Shown here: piece by piece, positions 1 through 5,504 of the stretch
How positions within the stretch are numbered: the first letter of the stretch is position 1
Layout: every line of letters starts with the position of its first letter
Assembly (NCBI GenBank): GCA_937901265.1
Contig: CALCHA010000260.1
Span: forward strand, 1 to 5,504
DNA: 5,504 nucleotides
Direction: 5' to 3'
Source: an uncultured Phycisphaerales bacterium
GTDB taxonomy: Bacteria; Planctomycetota; Phycisphaerae; WQYP01
Notes under the pieces: model-generated
Told to the model about the DNA's origin: nothing
Seen by the model: the letters and a program-made list of their open reading frames with translations, nothing else
Databases searched by the model: none
Program-made: the position numbers and the translations under genes

Positions 1-48
1 CGACCACCGAGATCTACACTCTTTCCCTACACGACGCTCTTCCGATCT
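1..48. other. Illumina P5/TruSeq universal adapter remnant (artefact)
   Basis: The first 48 bases match, without a mismatch that I can see, the last 48 bases of the 58-base Illumina universal (P5) adapter. They contain the GATCTACACTCTTTCCCTAC core and end in the familiar CTCTTCCGATCT, where the insert is joined. Only the first 10 adapter bases are missing. This is library DNA carried into the assembly, not part of the genome, and the biological sequence begins at base 49. The match is made from memory of the published adapter sequence, which is long and distinctive enough to be decisive. Confidence 0.97.
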
Positions 49-394
49 GAGGATCCTCAACCCCTGCCTGCCACATTGCTTTTTGACGCGGAGAAGCGGA
101 GGTAACGGAGGCACGCGGAGAGGCTGTGTTTGGCCCGCGAATCCCTTGTGTAGCGGTTCCAGTTCCGACTCAACCTTCAGTCTTCTCCAGGGCCTCCCCT
201 CAGAGCCTCCCCACGGACAAAAGCATCTTTTCCTTGCGAAGCGGCGCAGATGGGATGGCCTGGGAGCAGGCGTCTTGAGATCGGGATGGGGTCGGCCACC
301 CTGAAGTCGATCCACAAAAAGAGAGTGCCTTTGCCCTGGGGCATCCTCCCCGCCCGCCCCTGCCAGCCACCCAGCGTCGATCTTCGCTGTCCGG

Positions 395-400
395 TATAAT
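395..400 (+). promoter_or_regulatory. Candidate -10 element (TATAAT) of the lipoprotein gene
   Basis: A perfect TATAAT stands 38 bases before the start codon at 439, in otherwise GC-rich DNA. It would place transcription start near base 407 and give a leader of about 30 bases containing the ribosome binding site. No good -35 hexamer is seen at 16 to 18 bases upstream (around 371-378 the sequence is CCAGCGTC), and there is no TG extended -10. Either an activator helps or the match is by chance. Confidence 0.45.
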
Positions 401-427
401 CATTCCTCGATTCACGTACTCTTTTTC

Positions 428-432
428 AGGAG
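428..432 (+). promoter_or_regulatory. Ribosome binding site of the lipoprotein gene
   Basis: AGGAG lies 6 bases before the ATG at 439. This is good spacing for a Shine-Dalgarno site and fixes the start that gives a complete lipoprotein signal peptide. Confidence 0.75.
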
Positions 433-438
433 CGACAT

Positions 439-1641
439 ATGGCACGGTTGCACAACCTGCGGGCGGGACGGGTCCTGGCGATGGCGGCGATCGCGGCGGC
501 TGTGGCCCTGGTCGCCTCCTGCATCAGCGCTCAGGAGCGCGACTATGTGAAATATGATGCGGGCAAGGACGAGTTCCACATGCTCATGGTCCTGACCGAC
601 ATCCGGGCGACCGATCAGGACGATCTGGACTACCTCGCCGCCCTGTACAACAACCGCGACAACTGGCTCGCCCCGGCCGTGCCGGGCGGAGCGGACACCA
701 TGGCCATGGCAGGATGGACGATCCTCCGCGCCGGCGAGGGCACCTTCACGCCGCTGAATATTTTCGCCAGCCGCCCCACCACCATGGAAACGCTGCCCAC
801 GGCCGCCAAGCTCTCCAGCGTGACCGTCCTCCCCGGTACTTTCTTCGTCGAGGGGGGCAAGGTCGGCTACTACCAGGGCATGACGGTGCCCGGCGCGGTC
901 ATCGATGCGGGCCTCAAAGAATTTAGCAAGTCGCTGACCGACACCGACCTTCCCACCGCCATCGATGCGGAGCTCAAGCGCCGCGCCGATGGCGGAGCCA
1001 CCGCCACCTGGGCGCAACTCAAGGAACAAACGCTGCAGAACATCAGCATCGAGACGGCGACGGCGACCACCGATCCGGCCTCGAAAATCGACCCGGCCAT
1101 GGTCATGAGCGCCGAGTCGCTCAAGGCTGTCGAAGCCGCGGCCAAGGCAGGCACGCTCGCCTTCAAACGCGACAAGACGGTGGTGGCATTGACCCTCCCG
1201 CTCACCGCGCAGGACAGCGCCGGCATGGCGGACCTCTGGCAGGCCATGATCGCCAAAACCGCCCAGGTCGTTAAAGACGCGAAGGCCACCCCGGAGAATC
1301 AGGAAAAGATCGACCAGAGCAAGGGGGTTGTCAAAGCTGGTCAATTGATCAAGGTCGTCGCGGCGCCCGCCGGCGGCCTGACGCTCTCGCTCGATCTGCT
1401 GACCTTCGCCCCGGGCATGGGCAAGGGGGACGTCGCTCGGGTCGATTTGAATGACAAGGACAACAGCGCTGGGGCCACGGCGCCCGACGTCGCCGCGTTC
1501 CTCAAGGAAAAAGGCATCCCCCTCGACACCACCCTCACCGCCGCCGCCATCGCCAGGGATTTCGATGCCGGCACGCTCAAAGCCCACCCCTCGGCAACGC
1601 CCGTGAAACCCGGCGAAGGCATCGTCAAACCCGCGGGATGA
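439..1641 (+). CDS. Lipoprotein of unknown function (400 aa)
   Basis: I do not recognise a named family. The start is supported by AGGAG 6 bases upstream and by what follows: a basic N-region (Arg3, Arg8, Arg11), a hydrophobic stretch at about residues 12-25, and a lipobox VASC ending at Cys28, the only cysteine in the protein. This is a signal peptidase II pattern. Residue +2 is Ile, not Asp, so by the E. coli rule it would go to the outer membrane. The mature protein opens with a charged, aromatic stretch (about residues 36-80, including KYDAGKDEF, DDLDYLAAL and NNRDNW). It continues as a soluble, Ala- and Lys-rich mixed alpha/beta chain and ends in a Pro/Gly-rich tail. I see no catalytic motif. 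It stands alone on the forward strand and converges on the pectate lyase gene, so it shares no operon with the other genes. A long reverse open frame over the same bases appears to be a GC-driven shadow. The gene itself is fairly sure; its function is not known. Confidence 0.8.
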   Translation: MARLHNLRAGRVLAMAAIAAAVALVASCISAQERDYVKYDAGKDEFHMLMVLTDIRATDQDDLDYLAALYNNRDNWLAPAVPGGADTMAMAGWTILRAGEGTFTPLNIFASRPTTMETLPTAAKLSSVTVLPGTFFVEGGKVGYYQGMTVPGAVIDAGLKEFSKSLTDTDLPTAIDAELKRRADGGATATWAQLKEQTLQNISIETATATTDPASKIDPAMVMSAESLKAVEAAAKAGTLAFKRDKTVVALTLPLTAQDSAGMADLWQAMIAKTAQVVKDAKATPENQEKIDQSKGVVKAGQLIKVVAAPAGGLTLSLDLLTFAPGMGKGDVARVDLNDKDNSAGATAPDVAAFLKEKGIPLDTTLTAAAIARDFDAGTLKAHPSATPVKPGEGIVKPAG

Positions 1642-1704
1642 CCGCAGCCGAGGGCGTAGGAGGGTCGCTGTCCCAATCGGAGAAACGGCGAGGTCCGCCC
1701 GCGG
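1642..1704. other. Convergent intergenic gap
   Basis: These 63 bases separate the stop codons of two genes that run towards each other. TGACCGC (1639-1645) and GCGGTCA (1701-1707) form a 7-base inverted repeat that contains both TGA stops. CCCGCGG also occurs at both edges (1630-1636 and 1698-1704). A weak GGCG/CGCC hairpin (1687-1699) lacks a T-tract on either side, so I do not call an intrinsic terminator. How transcription ends here is not clear from the sequence. Confidence 0.5.
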
Positions 1705-2808
1705 TCACTGATGCGCTTTTTTCCACTTGGCATAGATCCGCTCCACATTGCCTCCCCAGGGGCCATACCAGGAATAGCCGGTCCGCCGCTCCCGCTCGAT
1801 GTCGGCCATGGAATCGTGAATCACCGAGTCGCGCCCCTCAAAGATGGGCTTTTCGGTTTTCACATCGTAAAACCGCGCCCAGGTCACCGCCCCGGGTGAA
1901 TCCACCAGCGCGCGGTCGCGCTTGCCATCCGCCCCGGTCACCCCTTCCGATTTTTTGTCGACGATCTTCACTTTCTCATACCACGCCGCCACCGCGTCAA
2001 TCGCCGCCTTCACGCGGTCGTTCGGCTTCTCGATGGACATGAGCAGCAGGGCAATGTTGGCGCTCTCCCCGCCCGAAATGGAGGCCGGCTCAAAGGCCCG
2101 CCCGGCCGCCGGGGCCAGCGTCTTTTCATCATGCTGGGCGCACCAGCCCGTCAGCACGCCATCGACCTTGATCTGGCAATCGAGGATGCAGGTGATGCCT
2201 TTGTCGAACGCCGCCTTGGCCTTGGCGCGGTGCTCGGCATCCACCCATGCGTAGGGGGGTTCTCCCGCGGCGATGGCTTTCAACTCCACGAGCACGTCGG
2301 TCATTGCATTGTCGTTGAAGGTGATCCGCGGGGCGTAGGCGGCCTGCCCGGGGGCATCGACGGGAAACCGCTGGGCCCAGCCGCCATTGGCATACTGCAC
2401 CGCACAGAGCGCATCGAGCCCCTTGTCAAAGGAGGCCTTCCAGCGACCCAGTCGCGCTGGATCCAGATCCGGATTCAAGGTGACGGCCCGCCCGAGGATC
2501 CGCAGTTCCGAATGGGTCGCCCCATTGTCGATCGTGGCAATCGAATTCCACTCGATCTTCTTTTGTGCGGGGTTCGTCGGATCGTTCGGCCAGGCGACCG
2601 CGGTGCTGTAGGCCTTGGGCCAGCCCATCACCGCGCCGGGCCCGTGGCCCTGCCAGCTGACCACGTGGTCCACCGCCGCGCGCCCCGCCTCGGTCGTGAA
2701 AAAGGCGTCCGGCCGCTTCGCCACGGAGGGCGCATCGTCCGCCCCCCGCGCCCCCGCCGCCAGCACCATTACCGCCATCACCGAAACTGCAACCCGCATT
2801 TTTCGCAT
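1705..2808 (-). CDS. pelA: Secreted pectate lyase, polysaccharide lyase family 10
   Basis: Predicted pectate lyase, which cleaves polygalacturonate by calcium-dependent beta-elimination. The 367-residue product starts with a signal peptide (MRKMRVAV, then a hydrophobic core, probable cut after ARG at residue 22), so it is exported. Conserved PL10 blocks appear in order: DNGATHSELRIL (about 94-105), NGGWAQRFP (141-149), ITFNDNAM (162-169), GWCAQHDEKTL (221-231), ISGGES (244-249), WARFYD (310-315), GRDS (325-328) and ERERRTGYSWYGPW (338-351). The length fits a single catalytic domain with no carbohydrate-binding module. I do not assign individual catalytic residues without an alignment. The start at 2808 is chosen because GAGGAA lies 6 bases upstream and a signal peptide follows directly; the frame stays open to an ATG at 2934, but that extension runs into the porin terminator. 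The gene is probably transcribed alone. Family assignment is firm; substrate and location are inferred. Confidence 0.92.
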   Translation of the reverse strand: MRKMRVAVSVMAVMVLAAGARGADDAPSVAKRPDAFFTTEAGRAAVDHVVSWQGHGPGAVMGWPKAYSTAVAWPNDPTNPAQKKIEWNSIATIDNGATHSELRILGRAVTLNPDLDPARLGRWKASFDKGLDALCAVQYANGGWAQRFPVDAPGQAAYAPRITFNDNAMTDVLVELKAIAAGEPPYAWVDAEHRAKAKAAFDKGITCILDCQIKVDGVLTGWCAQHDEKTLAPAAGRAFEPASISGGESANIALLLMSIEKPNDRVKAAIDAVAAWYEKVKIVDKKSEGVTGADGKRDRALVDSPGAVTWARFYDVKTEKPIFEGRDSVIHDSMADIERERRTGYSWYGPWGGNVERIYAKWKKAHQ

Positions 2809-2814
2809 CGCCTG

Positions 2815-2820
2815 TTCCTC
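2815..2820 (-). promoter_or_regulatory. Ribosome binding site that sets the pectate lyase start
   Basis: Read on the reverse strand, GAGGAA ends 6 bases before the ATG at 2808. It favours this start over the in-frame ATG at 2934, which would add 42 residues in front of the signal peptide. Confidence 0.75.
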
Positions 2821-2910
2821 ACCGTTCGCGACCATCACCACTCCCCCGGGATTGCCCATCAGCATATCCCATTTCATCCTCCACAAGGAAACGCCGACAC
2901 CCACCGCCGC

Positions 2911-2945
2911 AAAAACAAAAAAAGCCCTCCCCACGAGGGAAGGGC
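2911..2945 (-). terminator. Intrinsic terminator of the porin gene
   Basis: On the reverse strand GCCCTTCCC pairs with GGGGAGGGC (nine pairs, one a G-U wobble) around a 4-base loop, TCGT. Seven T residues follow, then G and five more T. It begins 26 bases after the porin stop codon at 2972. This is a textbook Rho-independent terminator and separates the porin transcript from the pectate lyase gene. Confidence 0.9.
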
Positions 2946-2971
2946 CTCCATCGCCTCACCCCGCCTCCCGA

Positions 2972-4507
2972 TCAAAACTTCAACTGCAACTGCACGCGAA
3001 ACGCCAGATCGCTGGCGTTCTGCAGTTGCAGGGCGGCGGTGTCGGTATAGGGGGATTCGGGAGAGTAGGTCACATCCGACTGCAGCTTGAGGTTGTGGCC
3101 GTAGAAATAGTAGTTGGTGCCCAGGGAGTAGTACTCGCCGACGTTGGGGTAGCCTTCGGTGAAGAGGGCTCCCGCCCGGCCGGTGATTTCGAGCTTTTGA
3201 GGGATCACGAAATAGCCCACCTGGGCGTAGTAGCCATGCTGGAAGAAGGAGGCATCGGAGGCACCGAAAGGTCCCGTCGAGGCGGAGGTGCTGGTGGAGG
3301 AGGTGTTGCCGGCGTTGGCGTTGATCTGCTGAAAGTAGCCCGCCGCCAGCAGCGAGAGGCCCTGCCACTTGGCGGACCAATCGACGGTGGCGCGAAAGAT
3401 GTCGCCGTTGAGGGTGTAATTGGTGAAGCCGGGGCCATTGCCGTTGGAGAGGCCCTGGGCGACGGCGGTGGTTTGCGGGGAGGGGAAGGCGTTGTTGGTG
3501 GCGTTCTGCGATTCGTAGCCCGCGGCCGCACCGAGCATCCAGATAAACGCGGCGTTGTCCGAGGCCGCACGAAGGTCCGATTCGTCAGCAAACTGGCTGA
3601 TCTTGCCCGCACCTGCCCACTGCATGCGGCCATAGAAGCCCAGGCGGTTGTCGAGGTTGGGCGTGTTGCCGGTGACATCGACCTGGCGAAGCGTATTGGC
3701 GCGAGAGCCGTCGTTGACGTTCACTTCATAGCTCAGGGTGCCGGGGAGGATATCGCCGTAGAGCGAGACACCGAGTGAGCGTACAGGGTCGAAAGGGGAG
3801 AGAATCTCCGCCCGCTCGGGGAAGCTGCCGGTGGGATCGGAGGTGAGTTCCGCCTTGGCGAAGGGCACCTTGAAGGAGCCAGCGCGAAGCTTGGCGTAGT
3901 CGGTGAGGCGATACCCAACGAAGGCGTCGGTGACGGTAAAGGTGCCCGAAGAGGTGCCTTCGAAGTCGCCTTCCAATTTGTAGGTGATGTCGGGGTTGAT
4001 GACATTGCCGGAAAAGCTGATGCGTGCCCGGCGGATGTCAAAGCCGCTGGCATTGCCCGGGTCATCCGGGGTGGTTTTCGGGGCTGAGGAGCCGCTGCCG
4101 ATGCTGCGGCTGGGGAGCGTGCGCCCGTTGGTGGCGTTCTGCCGGGCGTACTCGTAGCGCATCTGGGCGTAGCCGTTGACGACCAGTTTGTAGTTGGCAT
4201 CCGGCGTCTGCACAAAGAAGCCGTTGTTGTAGCCGAAGGAGGGACCGTCGGCGAATTGCGTCCGCGTCCGGGCGTCGGCGAGCACATCCTGCACGATGGC
4301 CTTGATCTGTTCAGTGCGTGCCTCGGTAAGCCAGTTATCGCCCTCCTTGCGTTCAAGGTCCGCAATGCGGCTCTTCAACGCCTGGATCTCCGCGGCGACG
4401 TCGCTCGGCGGCGCGTCGTTGTCGGCGGCGCGAAGGGCGGGAACAACGGCGAGGGTCATCAGGCTTGCCGCAATCGCAGCGGAAGCCGACCAACGGGAAG
4501 GGGGCAT
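2972..4507 (-). CDS. Outer-membrane porin, phosphate-selective porin O/P (OprP/OprO) family
   Basis: Predicted anion-type outer-membrane channel of 511 residues. It has a signal peptide (hydrophobic stretch about residues 8-22, probable cut after ALRA at residue 27) and a short predicted coiled coil (about 35-55, VAAEIQALKSRIADLE), as is common before the barrel in this family. A long series of alternating beta-strands follows. Family-like stretches include GFDIRRARISFSG (155-167), YKLEGDFEG, and TDAFVGYRL with AGSFKVPF (193-216). A Ser/Thr-rich segment at about 399-416 looks like a surface loop. The chain ends LQLKF, with the terminal Phe used in barrel insertion. The start at 4507 is preferred because GGAG lies 7 bases upstream; an in-frame ATG at 4543 adds 12 residues but has no such site. 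The gene lies 182 bases downstream of cysW on the same strand, suggesting a role in anion (perhaps sulfate) entry. The family name does not prove phosphate specificity. Confidence 0.88.
   Translation of the reverse strand: MPPSRWSASAAIAASLMTLAVVPALRAADNDAPPSDVAAEIQALKSRIADLERKEGDNWLTEARTEQIKAIVQDVLADARTRTQFADGPSFGYNNGFFVQTPDANYKLVVNGYAQMRYEYARQNATNGRTLPSRSIGSGSSAPKTTPDDPGNASGFDIRRARISFSGNVINPDITYKLEGDFEGTSSGTFTVTDAFVGYRLTDYAKLRAGSFKVPFAKAELTSDPTGSFPERAEILSPFDPVRSLGVSLYGDILPGTLSYEVNVNDGSRANTLRQVDVTGNTPNLDNRLGFYGRMQWAGAGKISQFADESDLRAASDNAAFIWMLGAAAGYESQNATNNAFPSPQTTAVAQGLSNGNGPGFTNYTLNGDIFRATVDWSAKWQGLSLLAAGYFQQINANAGNTSSTSTSASTGPFGASDASFFQHGYYAQVGYFVIPQKLEITGRAGALFTEGYPNVGEYYSLGTNYYFYGHNLKLQSDVTYSPESPYTDTAALQLQNASDLAFRVQLQLKF
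2984..3031 (-). other. Nested hairpin in the last codons of the porin gene
   Basis: Two inverted repeats are nested. The outer arms, CTGCAACTGCA and TGCAGTTGCAG, pair perfectly over 11 bases (2984-2994 with 3021-3031). The inner arms, AACGCCAG and CTGGCGTT, pair perfectly over 8 bases (3000-3007 with 3012-3019) around a 4-base loop. Between them is an internal bulge of 5 bases on one side and 1 on the other. The structure lies just before the stop codon and 38 bases before the terminator stem in the porin mRNA. It may protect the 3' end or slow ribosomes, but Leu-Gln codons (CTG CAG) are self-complementary and explain part of it. Confidence 0.6.
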
Positions 4508-4689
4508 GGGTTCTCTCCGAAAAAGTGTCCGTCCGTTCTCCATCGCGCCCGGTGCGCGGCGGGCAGAAAAGGGCCCACGAGTTGCCGCACGTTACCGACC
4601 GTGTGTTCAGAGTGCGTGAAGATTGACCACCGCGTTGTATGAAGGCGCGTATCCACTGCCCGCGACACGCTTCCCCGCCTGCATATTCT
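4508..4689 (-). other. cysW-porin intergenic region
   Basis: These 182 bases lie between the cysW stop and the porin start on the reverse strand. I see no hairpin followed by a T-run, so read-through from cysW into the porin is possible. I also see no clear -35/-10 pair. The gap is long for tightly coupled operon genes, so a separate weak or regulated promoter for the porin cannot be excluded. Confidence 0.45.
4515..4518 (-). promoter_or_regulatory. Ribosome binding site that sets the porin start
   Basis: GGAG on the reverse strand, within GGAGAGAA, lies 7 bases before the ATG at 4507. It supports that start over the ATG at 4543, whose upstream bases are GC-rich without a Shine-Dalgarno match. 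Confidence 0.65.
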
Positions 4690-5504
4690 TCACGACGCCG
4701 CACCGGCCTCATCGCCGGCGACGCGCATTCTCCATTCGAGAAACGACTTGATCAACAGCGTCACCAGCCCCAGCATCGCCAGCAGCGTCGCCAGCGCGAA
4801 GGCCCCCGGTATCGACAGCCCGCCATAGCTGTTGTACAGGTACTCAATCTCCCGCGGCAGCGTCCGCTGGCCGGGGAAATTCTGCGAGACCATCGAGATC
4901 GCCCCGAACTCGCCCATCGCGCGGGCATTGCACAGCAGCACGCCATAGAGCAGCCCCCAGTTGATGTTCGTCAGCGTCAGGCTGCGAAAGGTCTGCCAGC
5001 CCGACGCCCCCAGCGAAATCGCCGCCTGCTCTTCCTGCGTGCCCTGCTCCTGCATCAGGGGAATCAGCTCCCGCGCCACAAAGGGAAACGTCACAAACAG
5101 CGTCGCGAGAATCATCCCCGGCAGGGCGAAGATGATCCGGATGCGGTGCCCGGCCAGCAGCGGCTCCAGAATGCCCCCGCGGCCGAAGAGCAGCACAAAG
5201 AGCATCCCCGCGATCACCGGGGAAACCGAGAAAGGAAGGTCGATCAGCGTGGTCAGGAGCGTCTTGCCCTTGAATTCAAACTTGGCGATCGCCCACGCGG
5301 CGACGATCCCGAAGAAAGTGTTCAGCGGCACCACGAACAGCGCTACCAGGCAGGTGAGCTTGATCGACGCGATGGAATCGGGCGCGGAGATCGCACGGAA
5401 GTAAAACGCCAGCCCTTTGTGCAGCGCTTCGTAAAACACCGCGAGCAGCGGCAACACCAGGAACAGTGTGACGAACGCCAGCGAAATGGTGATGAACAGC
5501 ACCC
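4690..5504 (-). CDS. cysW: Sulfate/thiosulfate ABC transporter permease CysW (N-terminus cut by window edge)
   Basis: Inner-membrane permease that, with CysT (CysU), forms the channel through which sulfate or thiosulfate enters the cytoplasm, powered by the ATPase CysA and fed by a periplasmic binding protein. About 270 residues are visible, with six hydrophobic segments (about 1-25, 46-72, 83-107, 122-147, 182-206 and 230-254 of the visible part). The cytoplasmic coupling loop is clear: [16 protein letters not shown] through LTLTNI (157-180), the EAA motif that docks on the ATPase. The stretch [20 protein letters not shown] (185-204) is highly typical of CysW and distinguishes it from CysT and ModB. 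Compared with E. coli CysW (291 residues), roughly 20 N-terminal residues are missing. The frame is open through the window end; a GTG at 5502 is in frame but is probably an internal Val. The cysA gene often found next is absent; a porin gene follows instead. Confidence 0.92.
   Translation of the reverse strand, partial: VLFITISLAFVTLFLVLPLLAVFYEALHKGLAFYFRAISAPDSIASIKLTCLVALFVVPLNTFFGIVAAWAIAKFEFKGKTLLTTLIDLPFSVSPVIAGMLFVLLFGRGGILEPLLAGHRIRIIFALPGMILATLFVTFPFVARELIPLMQEQGTQEEQAAISLGASGWQTFRSLTLTNINWGLLYGVLLCNARAMGEFGAISMVSQNFPGQRTLPREIEYLYNSYGGLSIPGAFALATLLAMLGLVTLLIKSFLEWRMRVAGDEAGAAS

Larger units (their letters stand above)
49..438. other. Leader region without a convincing gene
   Basis: These 390 bases between the adapter and the first gene hold only short open frames of 73 and 81 codons. 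Their translations are low-complexity, rich in Arg, Gly, Pro and Ser, show no recognisable domain, and I saw no good ribosome binding site. I see no tRNA or rRNA. Minor features are a 10-base palindrome with a BamHI site at 49-58, four CGGAG pentamers at 89-120, a direct repeat of GCCTCCCC at 192-199 and 205-212, and a small TGCC/GGCA hairpin at 332-343. The right end carries the likely promoter of the lipoprotein gene. The left part could be the tail of a gene cut off by the contig edge, but nothing shows this. Confidence 0.6.

Noticed and set aside
97..113. Resemblance of GGTAACGGAGGC to a short conserved 23S rRNA stretch
   Set aside because: Only about 12 bases match. The upstream CCTCC partner that pairs with it in 23S rRNA is missing, and the flanks do not fit.
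83..304. 73-codon forward open frame just after the adapter
   Set aside because: No ribosome binding site, no domain, and a biased Arg/Gly/Ser/Pro composition. I treat the region as non-coding.
412..1587. 391-codon open frame on the reverse strand opposite the lipoprotein gene
   Set aside because: Its translation is dominated by Gly, Arg, Asp and His in the way of an antisense shadow of GC-rich coding DNA. It has no recognisable domain, while the forward frame has a ribosome site, a signal peptide and a lipobox.
1687..1722. Possible terminator for the lipoprotein gene: GGCG/CGCC hairpin and a later run of six T
   Set aside because: The stem is only four pairs and the T-run starts about 17 bases after it, inside the facing gene.
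2131..3778. Long forward-strand open frames (319 and 387 codons) across the pectate lyase and porin genes
   Set aside because: They lie opposite two clearly recognised reverse-strand genes and cross the intergenic terminator. Their compositions are low-complexity shadows.
4615..4694. 8-base inverted repeat CGTGAAGA / TCTTCACG around the cysW stop codon
   Set aside because: The arms are 64 bases apart, and matches of this length and distance are expected several times by chance in 5.5 kb. No T-tract follows.
5500..5502. GTG as the start codon of cysW
   Set aside because: The frame stays open to the window edge and E. coli CysW has about 20 more N-terminal residues, so this is more likely an internal Val of a truncated gene.

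Overview
This window is the start of a contig from a GC-rich, diderm (Gram-negative-type) bacterium. The outer-membrane porin, the diderm-type lipoprotein and the secreted family-10 pectate lyase suggest Planctomycetota (Phycisphaerae-like) or Verrucomicrobiota. That placement is inferred from gene content and protein style; there is no marker gene here. The first 48 bases are not biological: they match the 3' part of the Illumina P5/TruSeq universal adapter, so the left edge is an untrimmed library end.

Layout, left to right. After the adapter (1-48) come about 390 bases with no convincing gene, ending in a perfect TATAAT and a good ribosome binding site. A forward gene (439-1641) encodes a 400-residue lipoprotein of unknown function. 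Convergent with it, across a 63-base gap, is a reverse-strand gene (1705-2808) for a secreted PL10 pectate lyase. Upstream of that on the same strand is a phosphate-selective porin O/P-family gene (2972-4507), closed by a strong intrinsic terminator (2911-2945) that separates it from the lyase. Upstream again, and running off the right edge, is cysW (4690-5504), a sulfate/thiosulfate ABC transporter permease lacking its N-terminus.

How they may work together: cysW and the porin lie in the same direction, 182 bases apart with no clear terminator between them. The porin could therefore be the outer-membrane entry for the anion that CysW moves across the inner membrane. The terminator after the porin makes the lyase a separate unit that probably acts on pectin or polygalacturonate in the periplasm or outside the cell. 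The lipoprotein faces the other way and shares no operon with the rest.

I found no clear new multi-gene system, CRISPR array, insertion sequence, tRNA or rRNA. The points most worth a second look are the adapter edge, the porin standing where cysA often follows cysW, a large nested hairpin over the last codons of the porin gene, and the uncharacterised lipoprotein.
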